Below are positions 15,202-24,060 of a stretch of DNA of 64,000 nucleotides, piece by piece. Both the position numbers and the translations under genes were made by a program. The first letter of the stretch is position 1; each line of letters begins with the position of its first letter. The notes beneath the pieces were generated by a model. That model searched no databases. It was not told where the DNA came from and worked only from the letters and a program-made list of their open reading frames with translations. Location of the stretch: NCBI GenBank assembly GCA_035362715.1, contig DAOSDU010000007.1, positions 36,896 through 100,895 of the forward strand. Reading direction: 5' to 3'. The stretch comes from Methanofastidiosum sp. (GTDB taxonomy: Archaea > Methanobacteriota_B > Thermococci > Methanofastidiosales > Methanofastidiosaceae).

Positions 15202-16557
15202 ATGAAACTTGTAATTGTTGGGGGAGGCGCAGCAGGTTCAGAAGCAGCGCTAGAAGCAAGGAAATTTGATAAAAATGCAGAAATTACATTAATTGAAAAA
15301 CAAAATTTTCCCCAATATTCATTATGCGGCCTCCCATATGCGGTATCTGGCGATATCGAAAACTTTGATAAGCTTATAATATTTCCAAAAGAATTCTATG
15401 AAAAACAAAAAATTAAACTTTTGCTCCAAAAGGAAATTAAGAAAATAAATCCCAATGATAAAAAAGTAATTCTTGAAGATAATTCTGAAATAAGCTATGA
15501 TTCGTTGATTCTGGCAACTGGCGCTATCCCCTGCAATTATAAAATTGGCTATAAATATCCCGAAGGTATCTATTTCATAAGAACTCTAGATGATGCAATA
15601 AATCTATCTAAAAAAATAGAAGCTTCAAAAAAAGCAATTATATATGCATACGGATGGGGGTGCAAAGCAGCATGTAAAGGGTGCATTTCTGGCAGAATAT
15701 CCTTAGAAATGGCGTATGCTCTGAAGAATAGAGGGCTTGATGTAACTATTGTTTCTAACGAAAATAGGCCATTAAGACAGCAGATCGATATGGACATGAG
15801 TGAATTAATTGTAGATTATTTGAAGGGCAAAGGTATAAATCTGATAACCGATAAGAATGTTATTAATATAGCTGGCGAGGATAAAGTTCAAGGCTTGATT
15901 GCCGACAATGAATTAATAGATGCAGACATCATCATAATGGCTTCTGGAACCAGAACAAATACTTATTTAGCTAAAGATTGTGGAATTGAGATTCAAAAAG
16001 GAATAAAAACAGATTCAAGACTTCAAACATCAATTGGTGGCATATATGCTTGCGGGGATTGCGCAAGCGTTAAATATTTTTTCACAGGTGAGCAATTTTC
16101 TTCAAGCCTAGGAACAAATGCTGTTAGGGGTGGAAAAATTGCTGGAATAAATTCTGTTGGGGGAAATTTAGAATTAAATCCCGTAATTAATCTTACAATA
16201 ATGGATTTCTTCGATTTAAAAATTGGGGCATTTGGATTAACAGAAGATAATTTATCTACTATGGGGATAGAATACGTCAAGGCTAGATACAAAGGTAAGT
16301 CTAGGGCAGAATATTATCCGGGATATAAAGATATAATTATCAAAATTCTAGCGTCTACTGAAGGTGATATATTGGGATTCCAAGCTATAGGCGAAGAAGG
16401 TATATTTGCTAGAACACTTGCAGTAGGGTTTGCTGTTCAAAAAGGTATTAAGATCAATGATTTGGCGAAAATCGAGAATTGTTATAGCCCACCTTTGTCT
16501 CCAACTATAGATCCTGTTCAAATTTGTGCTGAACTTGTACTTAAAAAATTAAAATAA
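15202..16557 (+). CDS. CoA-disulfide-reductase-like FAD/NAD(P) oxidoreductase with inserted CX3CX2C
   Basis: 451 residues from the ATG at 15202; an upstream TTG at 15181 only adds YLETIY before the canonical MKLVIVGGGAAGSEAAL start. FAD motif GGGAAG at the N-terminus, redox Cys42 in SLCGLPYAVSGDI as in CoA-disulfide reductases and NADH oxidases, and YACGDCA near the second FAD contact. The usual NAD(P)H glycine loop is altered: YAYGWGCKAACKGCISG carries Cys154, Cys158 and Cys161 before ISLEMAYAL. This CX3CX2C insert is unusual and could bind a cluster. Reaction unknown; a disulfide, persulfide or polysulfide substrate is plausible given the local sulfur genes. Confidence 0.85.
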   Translation: MKLVIVGGGAAGSEAALEARKFDKNAEITLIEKQNFPQYSLCGLPYAVSGDIENFDKLIIFPKEFYEKQKIKLLLQKEIKKINPNDKKVILEDNSEISYDSLILATGAIPCNYKIGYKYPEGIYFIRTLDDAINLSKKIEASKKAIIYAYGWGCKAACKGCISGRISLEMAYALKNRGLDVTIVSNENRPLRQQIDMDMSELIVDYLKGKGINLITDKNVINIAGEDKVQGLIADNELIDADIIIMASGTRTNTYLAKDCGIEIQKGIKTDSRLQTSIGGIYACGDCASVKYFFTGEQFSSSLGTNAVRGGKIAGINSVGGNLELNPVINLTIMDFFDLKIGAFGLTEDNLSTMGIEYVKARYKGKSRAEYYPGYKDIIIKILASTEGDILGFQAIGEEGIFARTLAVGFAVQKGIKINDLAKIENCYSPPLSPTIDPVQICAELVLKKLK

Positions 16558-16569
16558 TTTATATTTTTC

Positions 16570-17124
16570 CTAAGTTCCCCATCTTTTGAATAAATTGTTT
16601 TCTACACCAACTTGATCTAAAATCCTTCCAACTACAAAATTTGTAATTTCATCTATATTTTTGGGCTTATGGTAGAAAGCTGGCATTGCAGGTAGTATAA
16701 CGGCACCCTCGTCAGATAGAGTTGCCATGTTTTTTAGATTTATTGAAGTCAAGGGTGTTTCTCGTGGAACAATAACCAATTTTCTTTTTTCTTTTAGAGA
16801 TACAGCTGCAGCTCTGGTAATCAGATTATCTTGAATACCTACGGCTATCTTGGAAATAGTTGAAATTGTAGCGGGGCATATGACCATATAATCAAACGGG
16901 TAGCTCCCCGAAGCAACAGGCGCTTCCATTTCACTATTTTTGTATACTTTGTATGCATATTTATTTAATTTATCTGACTCATAATTTGTTTCATCCTTAA
17001 TTATTTTCTTTGCACTTTCACTTACAATTAAATGCACGTTGCCTTTCAAATTTTCCAACAATTTGATGCCGTATATAACTCCACTTGCACCAGTTATCGC
17101 AAGAATTCCTTCCATAAAATACAT
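16570..17124 (-). CDS. ubiX: UbiX-like flavin prenyltransferase
   Basis: 184 residues. ITGASGVIYGIKLLENL flavin-binding start, PVASGSYPFDYMVICPAT, and VPRETPLTSINLKNM near the C-terminal third, all UbiX/Pad1 signatures. It prenylates FMN to make the cofactor of UbiD decarboxylases; no ubiD is seen nearby. The start could be the ATG at 17124 or 17115; the second fits the family N-terminus better. Convergent with the preceding flavoprotein gene. Confidence 0.92.
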   Translation of the reverse strand: MYFMEGILAITGASGVIYGIKLLENLKGNVHLIVSESAKKIIKDETNYESDKLNKYAYKVYKNSEMEAPVASGSYPFDYMVICPATISTISKIAVGIQDNLITRAAAVSLKEKRKLVIVPRETPLTSINLKNMATLSDEGAVILPAMPAFYHKPKNIDEITNFVVGRILDQVGVENNLFKRWGT

Positions 17125-17238
17125 ATGAATTGTAACTATTAAAGATTTACCTTTCTAAAATAAGGAATCTATTCCGAAAGTTATATAAGTTACACATCAA
17201 GATTGCTTCTATAATATAATCTTTTTAATGGTGAATCT

Positions 17239-19083
17239 ATGCGGATTCTTTTAATACATAGTGACTATTTAGAGTATGAAATTACTTCAAAGACAAAAAT
17301 AGCTGAGGAGATTGAAGATTCTTTAAAGAAAGGCAGAATGGAAGATTGTCTTTCGGTCTTCGTTGCTGTTGAAGAAGGTGACGATGATTCTGTGATTGAT
17401 AAAGCATTTAATGAAGTTGCAGAAGTATCAAAATCTGTTAAATCAGAAAAAGTTTTTCTGTATCCATATGCGCATTTAAGCAATAATCTCGCATCTCCTG
17501 AAATAGCTATCAAATTATTGAAAGATCTAGAAAATAAATTAAAAACAGAATATGAGGTAAAAAGGGCACCTTTTGGTTACTATAAAGCCTTTAAAGTATC
17601 ATGTAAAGGCCATCCTCTATCTGAACTTTCTAGGAGTATTAAGTCTCAAGAAGACACCGAGGTCGTATCTGAAGCTTTGAAAGCTGAGGAAAGAATTAAA
17701 TCTAGCTGGTTTATACTTGATCCTTCCTTAAATCTTATACCCCAAGAAAAGTTTGATTTTAAAAATCACGATAGCCTCAAAAAATTAGCAGAATATGAAG
17801 TTACTCACTCTAGGAAAGTCGATATGGTTCCACCGCATGTTGAATACATGAAAAATTTAGAGCTTGTTGATTATGAAAAAGGTTCAGACCCTGGAAATTT
17901 GAGGTGGTACCCAAAAGGTGTTCTAATTAAGAGGTTATTAGAAACTCGGGTTAACGATAGCATACTAGAATACGGGGGAATGGAAGTAGAAACACCGATA
18001 ATGTACAGTATTACTCATCCAATGCTTTCTAAGTACCTAAATAGATTTCCGGCAAGGCAATATATAGTTAAATCGGGAAATGATGATTATTTCTTAAGAT
18101 TTGCAGCATGTTTTGGCCAATATCTCATGAAACATGACATGATAATTTCTTACAAAGATCTTCCACTTAGATTATACGAATTAACACGTTACAGCTTCAG
18201 AAGAGAACAAAGGGGCGAGCTAGTAGGCTTAAGAAGATTAAGGGCTTTTACTATGCCAGATATGCATACTCTTGCTACATCCATGGACAGTGCAAAGAAT
18301 GAGTTTATCGAGCAATTTAAATTATCGATGAAATGGATGGAAGGACTTAATTTAAATTATGAAGTTGCTATAAGATTTGTAAAATCATTTTATGACGAAA
18401 ATACAGAATTTGTGGAAAGGCTTATGTCATTAATCAATAGGCCAGTTTTAGTTGAAATGTGGGATGAAAGGCCATTCTATTTCGTGATGAAATTTGAGTT
18501 TAATTTTGTCGATTCCTTAAATAAAGCTTCAGCTCTTTCCACTGTTCAAATTGATATAGAAAATACAGAAAGATTTGAAATCAAATATTTTGACGAAGAT
18601 GGAAAAGAAAAATACCCTTTGATGTTGCATGCTTCAATTTCAGGTGCAATTGAGAGAAATCTTTACGCACTTCTTGAAACAGCATACTTAGAGTCTAAGA
18701 AAGGTAAGAAACCAATGCTTCCATTGTGGTTATCTCCTACCCAAGTAAGAGTTCTTCCTGTAGGCGAAGAGCAACTGGAATACTCATTCAAAATCTTGGA
18801 AGATTTAGAAAAATCAGGAATAAGGACCGATATAGATGATAGAGATTTGAGGCTTGGTAAGAAAATAAGAGATGCTGAAAAAGAGTGGGTTCCATATATT
18901 ATAGTTATAGGTGATGAGGAAATTAAGAATTCCACAATTAACATTAGATCTAGAGAAGATTCATCTCAGAAGAATACTTCTGTAAATGAATTCAAAGCTA
19001 GCTTCTTAGATCTTATTAAAGGAAAACCAACAAGACCTTTACCTCTACCAAGAAGACTTTCTTTAAGAGCTAGTTTTAGGTAG
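17239..19083 (+). CDS. thrS: Threonyl-tRNA synthetase, archaeal type
   Basis: 614 residues. The first ~140 residues are the archaeal editing domain related to D-aminoacyl-tRNA deacylase (MRILLIHSDYLEYEI..., ending GHPLSELSRSI). The class II catalytic core follows, with GGMEVETPIMYSI, FRREQRGELVGLRRLRAF (motif 2 region) and motif 3 in HASISGAIERNLYALLE. The anticodon-binding domain is at the C-terminus (LPLWLSPTQVRVLPVGEE). Full length with no oddities. The frdA-like gene begins 9 bp after the stop. Confidence 0.96.
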   Translation: MRILLIHSDYLEYEITSKTKIAEEIEDSLKKGRMEDCLSVFVAVEEGDDDSVIDKAFNEVAEVSKSVKSEKVFLYPYAHLSNNLASPEIAIKLLKDLENKLKTEYEVKRAPFGYYKAFKVSCKGHPLSELSRSIKSQEDTEVVSEALKAEERIKSSWFILDPSLNLIPQEKFDFKNHDSLKKLAEYEVTHSRKVDMVPPHVEYMKNLELVDYEKGSDPGNLRWYPKGVLIKRLLETRVNDSILEYGGMEVETPIMYSITHPMLSKYLNRFPARQYIVKSGNDDYFLRFAACFGQYLMKHDMIISYKDLPLRLYELTRYSFRREQRGELVGLRRLRAFTMPDMHTLATSMDSAKNEFIEQFKLSMKWMEGLNLNYEVAIRFVKSFYDENTEFVERLMSLINRPVLVEMWDERPFYFVMKFEFNFVDSLNKASALSTVQIDIENTERFEIKYFDEDGKEKYPLMLHASISGAIERNLYALLETAYLESKKGKKPMLPLWLSPTQVRVLPVGEEQLEYSFKILEDLEKSGIRTDIDDRDLRLGKKIRDAEKEWVPYIIVIGDEEIKNSTINIRSREDSSQKNTSVNEFKASFLDLIKGKPTRPLPLPRRLSLRASFR

Positions 19084-19092
19084 GATTATAAA

Positions 19093-20676
19093 ATGGAAAA
19101 GATAAATTGTGATGTCTTAGTAGTTGGCGGTGGGCTTGCAGGGCTAAGGGCCGCCATAGAATCTAAAAAATATGTCAAAGACGTAATAATATTGACCAAA
19201 GGATATGTGGGAAAGGGTGGATGCAGTTCAATTTCTGAAGGAATTTTAAATGCGCCATTATCTGAAAATGATTCTTCTGATCTGTATTATGGCGACATAA
19301 TGAAAGGTTCAGCAAATGTATCAGACCAAAAATTAGCAAAAATTCTTTCTCAGAATACAAAAAGCGCCATTCTTTCACTTGAAGATTACGGAATTCAATA
19401 TAAAAAAGAAAATGGAAATTTTGTCCTTAATCTATCCGGTGGAAATTCAGTTGCACGAACTGTAAGAGTAGAGCCACCAGGCCCTGGGTGCGGAAGAATA
19501 ATCCCATTGAAACTAATGGAATATGCTAAAAATAACGATATACAATTTTTGGAAGGAAAACATTTAATCAAACTCTTTGAAAAGAACGGTAGAGTTGTAT
19601 CCGGAATAGTATGTGACGGGAAAAATTTTTTGGAAATTTCATTTAAATCTATTATAATTGCAACTGGTGGGGCAGGAAATATCTATAGAAACTCCACAAA
19701 TCCTTCCGATGTTGAAGGTGATGGGTATTACCTAGGATTAGATGTTGGAGCTTCTTTGATAGATATGGAATATGTACAATTTTTTCCTACTGTAGCGCTT
19801 AAATCCTATCTAGTTTTACCATTCATCTTTACTGATGGTGCTGTTCTTCTTAATAGTAAAGGAGAAAGATTCATTGGAAAATATGATTCAAATCTTTTAG
19901 AAAAAACTACTCGAGATGTAATGTCAAGAGCTATTTTTACCGAGGCCCTTGAAGGCAGAGGCACCGACGGTGGAGTTTTTATATCCTATAAAGAAGTCCC
20001 TGAGGACATTCTTAAAACAAAATATTCAAAAGAATTAGAGTTTTTCTTGACTAAAGGGATTGATCTAACTAAAGATAATCTTCTTGTTAAGCCTTCCTGT
20101 CATTTCTTCATGGGTGGTTTAAAAATAAATGATAAATGCGAAACAAATGTCAAAGGATTATATGCCTGTGGAGAAACTGCAGGTGGCGTGCATGGGGCCA
20201 ATAGGCTTGCAGGCAACGCTTTAGCTGAAACTTTAGTGTTTGGGGAAATTGCAGGAAAAAATGCATCTGAATTTGCGTTAGCAAATGATTTTGACTACAT
20301 AGATACCAAGAAGTATATCGAATCATTACCTAAACTTATTGAAAGTTCTTCAGAAAAAGAACTGATTAAAGAAATAAAAGAGATCATGTGGAGATACCTT
20401 GGGATTATTAGAAACAAAGAAGGGATAACAACTGCAATCAAGGAGTTTTCTGAAATAAAAAATAAATTTGAAAAGATAAACGCAACACAAAATTATTTGG
20501 AATACTTCAAATTAAGAAATATTATTTTTGTTGCCCAAGCTGTAGCCATATCTGCTCTAGAAAGAACAGAATCTAGAGGGGCTCATTATAGAAGTGATTA
20601 TCCAAACGAGGATAAAAATTGGAAAAAGGCAATCATAATTAAAAAAGGATTTAATATCGAACACGAGGCGAGATAA
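19093..20676 (+). CDS. Fumarate reductase/succinate dehydrogenase-like flavoprotein subunit
   Basis: 527 residues. FAD motif VVGGGLAGLRAAIE, GGCSSISEGIL and IIATGGAGNIY, and the C-terminal flavin contact LYACGETAGGVHGANRLAGNALAETLVFG; the capping-domain region contains HFFMGGLKI. RGAHYRSDYP supplies a family-conserved Arg/His segment. It belongs to the FrdA/SdhA/L-aspartate oxidase family. No iron-sulfur or membrane subunit is adjacent, so a soluble fumarate reductase (for example thiol-linked) or L-aspartate oxidase role are both possible. It is followed without a gap by purA; fumarate is made during purine synthesis, which could explain the pairing. Confidence 0.85.
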   Translation: MEKINCDVLVVGGGLAGLRAAIESKKYVKDVIILTKGYVGKGGCSSISEGILNAPLSENDSSDLYYGDIMKGSANVSDQKLAKILSQNTKSAILSLEDYGIQYKKENGNFVLNLSGGNSVARTVRVEPPGPGCGRIIPLKLMEYAKNNDIQFLEGKHLIKLFEKNGRVVSGIVCDGKNFLEISFKSIIIATGGAGNIYRNSTNPSDVEGDGYYLGLDVGASLIDMEYVQFFPTVALKSYLVLPFIFTDGAVLLNSKGERFIGKYDSNLLEKTTRDVMSRAIFTEALEGRGTDGGVFISYKEVPEDILKTKYSKELEFFLTKGIDLTKDNLLVKPSCHFFMGGLKINDKCETNVKGLYACGETAGGVHGANRLAGNALAETLVFGEIAGKNASEFALANDFDYIDTKKYIESLPKLIESSSEKELIKEIKEIMWRYLGIIRNKEGITTAIKEFSEIKNKFEKINATQNYLEYFKLRNIIFVAQAVAISALERTESRGAHYRSDYPNEDKNWKKAIIIKKGFNIEHEAR

Positions 20677-21963
20677 TTGTTATTAGCAATAATAGGAAGT
20701 CAATGGGGAGACGAAGGAAAAGGAAAAGTAACTGATATTTATGCTGAAAATTCTGACATCGTAGTTAGATTCCAAGGTGGAAATAATGCCGGGCATACAA
20801 TAGTAGTTGGGGATAAAACATACAAGTTTCACCTAATGCCATCTGGGGCAGTGCACAAGAAATCCCTTGTTCTTGGAAATGGGGTAGTAGTTGATCCAAA
20901 AGTACTGATTGAAGAAATTGAAAAATTAAAAAAAGATGGATTCAATCCAGATATATCAATCAGTGACAGAGCAAATATAATAATGCCCTACCACAGAATC
21001 TTAGATGGTATTGAAGAGAAAATGAAAGGAGCCCTTGCAGCTGGAACAACAAGAAAAGGTATAGGCCCTTGTTATTCTGACAAAATATCTCGTTTTGGGA
21101 TTAGATTTTCTGACTTATTAGATTTAGAAGTCTTTAGAGATAAACTTAATTTAATTGTTCCAATTAAACAGAAAATATTTGATGCATTTGGTGAGGATGT
21201 TAATCTTAATATTGAATCCATATTTAATGAATATGTATCTTATAGGGTTTACTTAAAAGACTACATAAAAGATACCTCCGTTTTCTTAAATAATGCCTAT
21301 GATCAAGGCAAGAATATACTAATGGAAGGAGCGCAGGGTACACATTTGGATATAGATCATGGCATTTATCCGTTTACTACTTCCTCAAATACAAATGCCG
21401 GAGGTATATGTACGGGCAGTGGAATATCTCCTAAAAAGATTGATAGAATTGTAGGCATAACGAAGGCATATACTTCTAGGGTGGGAGAAGGACCTTTTCC
21501 AACTGAACTTCTCGATAAAGAAGGAGAATATTTAAGGGAAAAAGGAAAAGAATTTGGGACAACGACTGGCAGACCAAGACGATGTGGATGGCTTGATTTA
21601 GTTTTAGTTAAATATTCCTGCCTCTTGAATAATTTCTCAGGACTTGCAATAACTAAGATAGATGTATTAACCGAAATGAAAAAACTTAAGATCTGTTACG
21701 CTTACGATTATAAGGGGAAAATTATCCACGATTTCCCGTCAAATATGAAAATACTATCGGAGTGTAAACCTCTCTACGCTGAATTTGATGGGTGGGAAGA
21801 ATTTGATTGGAAAAAGATAAAAGATGCGAAATCTTTGCCAACACAACTTCAAGCATATACCAAATATATTGAAGAGCAGACTAAAACACCCATTTGTATG
21901 ATCTCTTATGGCCCAAAAAGAGATGAAACTTTAATAATAAAAGACTTTTTTAGGGGAGTTTAA
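20677..21963 (+). CDS. purA: Adenylosuccinate synthetase
   Basis: 428 residues. GSQWGDEGKGKVTDI (P-loop-like GDEGKGK), NNAGHTIVVGDKTYK with the catalytic His, GTTRKGIGPCYSDK, and TTTGRPRRCGWLDLV. Joins IMP and aspartate to adenylosuccinate with GTP in AMP synthesis. The start is a TTG immediately after the TAA of the upstream gene, with no gap. Confidence 0.96.
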   Translation: MLLAIIGSQWGDEGKGKVTDIYAENSDIVVRFQGGNNAGHTIVVGDKTYKFHLMPSGAVHKKSLVLGNGVVVDPKVLIEEIEKLKKDGFNPDISISDRANIIMPYHRILDGIEEKMKGALAAGTTRKGIGPCYSDKISRFGIRFSDLLDLEVFRDKLNLIVPIKQKIFDAFGEDVNLNIESIFNEYVSYRVYLKDYIKDTSVFLNNAYDQGKNILMEGAQGTHLDIDHGIYPFTTSSNTNAGGICTGSGISPKKIDRIVGITKAYTSRVGEGPFPTELLDKEGEYLREKGKEFGTTTGRPRRCGWLDLVLVKYSCLLNNFSGLAITKIDVLTEMKKLKICYAYDYKGKIIHDFPSNMKILSECKPLYAEFDGWEEFDWKKIKDAKSLPTQLQAYTKYIEEQTKTPICMISYGPKRDETLIIKDFFRGV

Positions 21964-22338
21964 TTGTTTGGCCTTTTTGACAAATTTAAATATAAAATGG
22001 CAATTGTTGTTAGAGATGATTTGAAATTATCAAAAGGAAAATTATCTGCTCAAGTAGCTCATGCTGCAGTAAGTTGTGCAATAAAATCAGAGAATAACAA
22101 AAATAAATATTTTTCTGAATGGTTTTCTGAAGGGCAAAAAAAAGTTGTTTTGAAGATTGATGATTTAGATTCACTCCTTAAAGTATTCAATGAGGCAAAA
22201 AGCGTTGGCCTGACAACTGAACTAATCAAAGATGCGGGATTAACAGAAATCCCACCTGGAACAATCACTGTTTTGGGTATAGGGCCAGCCCCAGAAGATG
22301 AAATTGATAGGATAGTGGGGGATCTGAAACTTCTATAG
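21964..22338 (+). CDS. pth2: Peptidyl-tRNA hydrolase 2 (archaeal/eukaryotic type)
   Basis: 124 residues. KMAIVVRDDLKLSKGKLSAQ followed by VAHAAVSCAI, and DAGLTEIPPGTITVLGIGPA near the C-terminus are the Pth2 signatures. Recycles peptidyl-tRNA. Starts with TTG directly after the purA stop, so frdA-like, purA and pth2 appear to be one transcript. Confidence 0.95.
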   Translation: MFGLFDKFKYKMAIVVRDDLKLSKGKLSAQVAHAAVSCAIKSENNKNKYFSEWFSEGQKKVVLKIDDLDSLLKVFNEAKSVGLTTELIKDAGLTEIPPGTITVLGIGPAPEDEIDRIVGDLKLL

Positions 22339-22407
22339 AATACCAATACAAAAGCTTATATAAATATTTTTTAAAAATTCATCTTAAGCAGTATTGGAGG
22401 TAAAAAA

Positions 22408-22920
22408 ATGAATAAAATAATTATGGTCTTATTAACATTGATATTTGCGATATCTCTATTTGTTTCCCCTATATTGGCCGCAGAAAATACGTCTCCAGAA
22501 CTTCAAAACGGAGTTCTTTTGTACACTTTCAAGAATAACACATTTTCTTATAAATTTCAAGTAGAATATAAAGACGCTGATGGAGATCTACCCAGATATA
22601 TGTTTGTCTTTATAAATGGGTCAAGAAGAGAAATGATTAAAGCAGATATAACTGATAACAATTCGAAGGATGGAATATTGTATATCCTGCCTATGTCTGA
22701 AGATGAACTTTTCAAATTTGCGCCAAAGGCAAAAGAATGGGATATAGAATATTGGTTTAGAACAAATGATGGGAAAGGTCCAGTAAGTACTAAAATATCC
22801 AAGTTATTTGCATTAGACACTGAATCAATGGGGCTAAGTACTAGTAATTCTGCGGGTGGCGGAAGAGATGGAGGATCATCTAGTGGCTGTGGTTGCGTAA
22901 ATAAAAACTCCAACCAATAA
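22408..22920 (+). CDS. Exported protein of unknown function with Gly/Cys tail
   Basis: 170 residues. A signal peptide or membrane anchor (IIMVLLTLIFAISLFVSPIL, cut likely after LAA) precedes a soluble domain with beta-strand character (YKFQVEYKDADGDLPRYMFV). The last 25 residues are Gly/Ser-rich with SSGCGCVNKN. GGAGG is well placed before the ATG. I do not recognise the family; similar C-terminal GGxxGCGC tails occur on archaeal surface proteins. Followed by another small membrane protein. Confidence 0.75.
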   Translation: MNKIIMVLLTLIFAISLFVSPILAAENTSPELQNGVLLYTFKNNTFSYKFQVEYKDADGDLPRYMFVFINGSRREMIKADITDNNSKDGILYILPMSEDELFKFAPKAKEWDIEYWFRTNDGKGPVSTKISKLFALDTESMGLSTSNSAGGGRDGGSSSGCGCVNKNSNQ

Positions 22921-22961
22921 TTTTATATATCTTTTTTTTAAACCAATGACAAGGTGAAATT

Positions 22962-23120
22962 ATGGAGTTCTATATTTTCATAGCGATTGTAATAGGTTTG
23001 ATAGCATTATTTGCAATAATAGAGGGACTTAGCAGGAAAAGAAATACTTTGAGTAAGCCTCCGTTAAAAGGCAACGAAAGAAATACCCAGTATGTACCAC
23101 AATCAATTCCAAAAAAATAA
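22962..23120 (+). CDS. Small single-span membrane protein
   Basis: 52 residues: one N-terminal membrane helix (IFIAIVIGLIALFAIIEGL) followed by a basic cytoplasmic tail (SRKRN) ending in PQSIPKK. Preceded by AAGGTGA about 6 bases before the ATG. It follows the exported protein by 41 bp. Function unknown; coding is inferred from the clean hydrophobic/positive-inside pattern. Confidence 0.55.
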   Translation: MEFYIFIAIVIGLIALFAIIEGLSRKRNTLSKPPLKGNERNTQYVPQSIPKK

Positions 23121-23129
23121 AATAAAATA

Positions 23130-24002
23130 TTATTTTTTTACTCTTTTCCTGATATATTTTGCTATTACGTATATTATTCCAAGAAGGATTAATATTGGTA
23201 TAAAGAATCCGCCCAATATTATTATTCCAGCAACTGAAACTATGAATGCATCTATGGCTCTATCAAATGTGTTCTTTATGCCCCACTCATGGACAATCTT
23301 TTCAGGTTCATATAGATTTATATAAAATGTACCAAAAGTTGTTGTATTATCGAGATATTTTAATCTTCCCTCATAACTTTCTATCTCGCCTCTGATTCTC
23401 CCAAGTTGGACTTCAATTGCAAGAACGTCTTGTACATCCTTAGCCATATCTAGAAGTTCTGTGTACCTTTTTTCCTGATTTTTCAAGTTTTTTAATCTTG
23501 CCTGCAAATCTATATACTCTTCAGTAACATCGTATCCCGAAGTTTCTTTGGATTTAATCTTTCCAATTTGAACTAAAGAATCGCTAAACTCTTCAAATCT
23601 TTTTTCCGGTATCTTTATTGTAATATTACCGCTTTTTGTTTCTGAATCAGAAATCCACATATTCGAGTTTGTTACGTATCCTTCGTATTTATTGGCCAGT
23701 TCTTTAATTTTTGAGATAGAAGAATCAAAGTTTTCAACTTCTATATTTGCATTCCCATTTTTGACAACTTTTCGATCATTTGAATTTAATTCACTTGATT
23801 CCGTAGAACTCTGGTAAACAGTTTTTGAATAGGTATCGGTCTGAGGGGCACCACCGTAGCCTGGAGAGTAAGCAACACCTTCATCGTAAATAACTCTCTT
23901 GGAGTATATATTTGGTCCTAAAAAAAAAGTTCCTATAAAGAATCCTGAAATTAAGATTGCAATTACCCCAATTGCACCAAGTATCATAAAGGATTTTTTC
24001 AT
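23130..24002 (-). CDS. DUF4349 membrane-anchored coiled-coil protein
   Basis: 290 residues. N-terminal membrane helix (IGVIAILISGFFIGTFFLG), extracytoplasmic domain with NGNANIEVENFDSSISKIKE and GNITIKIPEKRFEEF, a coiled coil (YIDLQARLKNLKNQEKRYTE) and a C-terminal helix (IPILILLGIIYVIAKYI) with a basic end. This order is that of DUF4349 proteins, of unknown function, usually lipoproteins in bacteria. Convergent with the small membrane gene. Confidence 0.85.
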   Translation of the reverse strand: MKKSFMILGAIGVIAILISGFFIGTFFLGPNIYSKRVIYDEGVAYSPGYGGAPQTDTYSKTVYQSSTESSELNSNDRKVVKNGNANIEVENFDSSISKIKELANKYEGYVTNSNMWISDSETKSGNITIKIPEKRFEEFSDSLVQIGKIKSKETSGYDVTEEYIDLQARLKNLKNQEKRYTELLDMAKDVQDVLAIEVQLGRIRGEIESYEGRLKYLDNTTTFGTFYINLYEPEKIVHEWGIKNTFDRAIDAFIVSVAGIIILGGFFIPILILLGIIYVIAKYIRKRVKK

Positions 24003-24060
24003 TTCATCACCAATAGAAACTTATAATGCTCTATATTTATATATTTCGATATGGTTCAAT

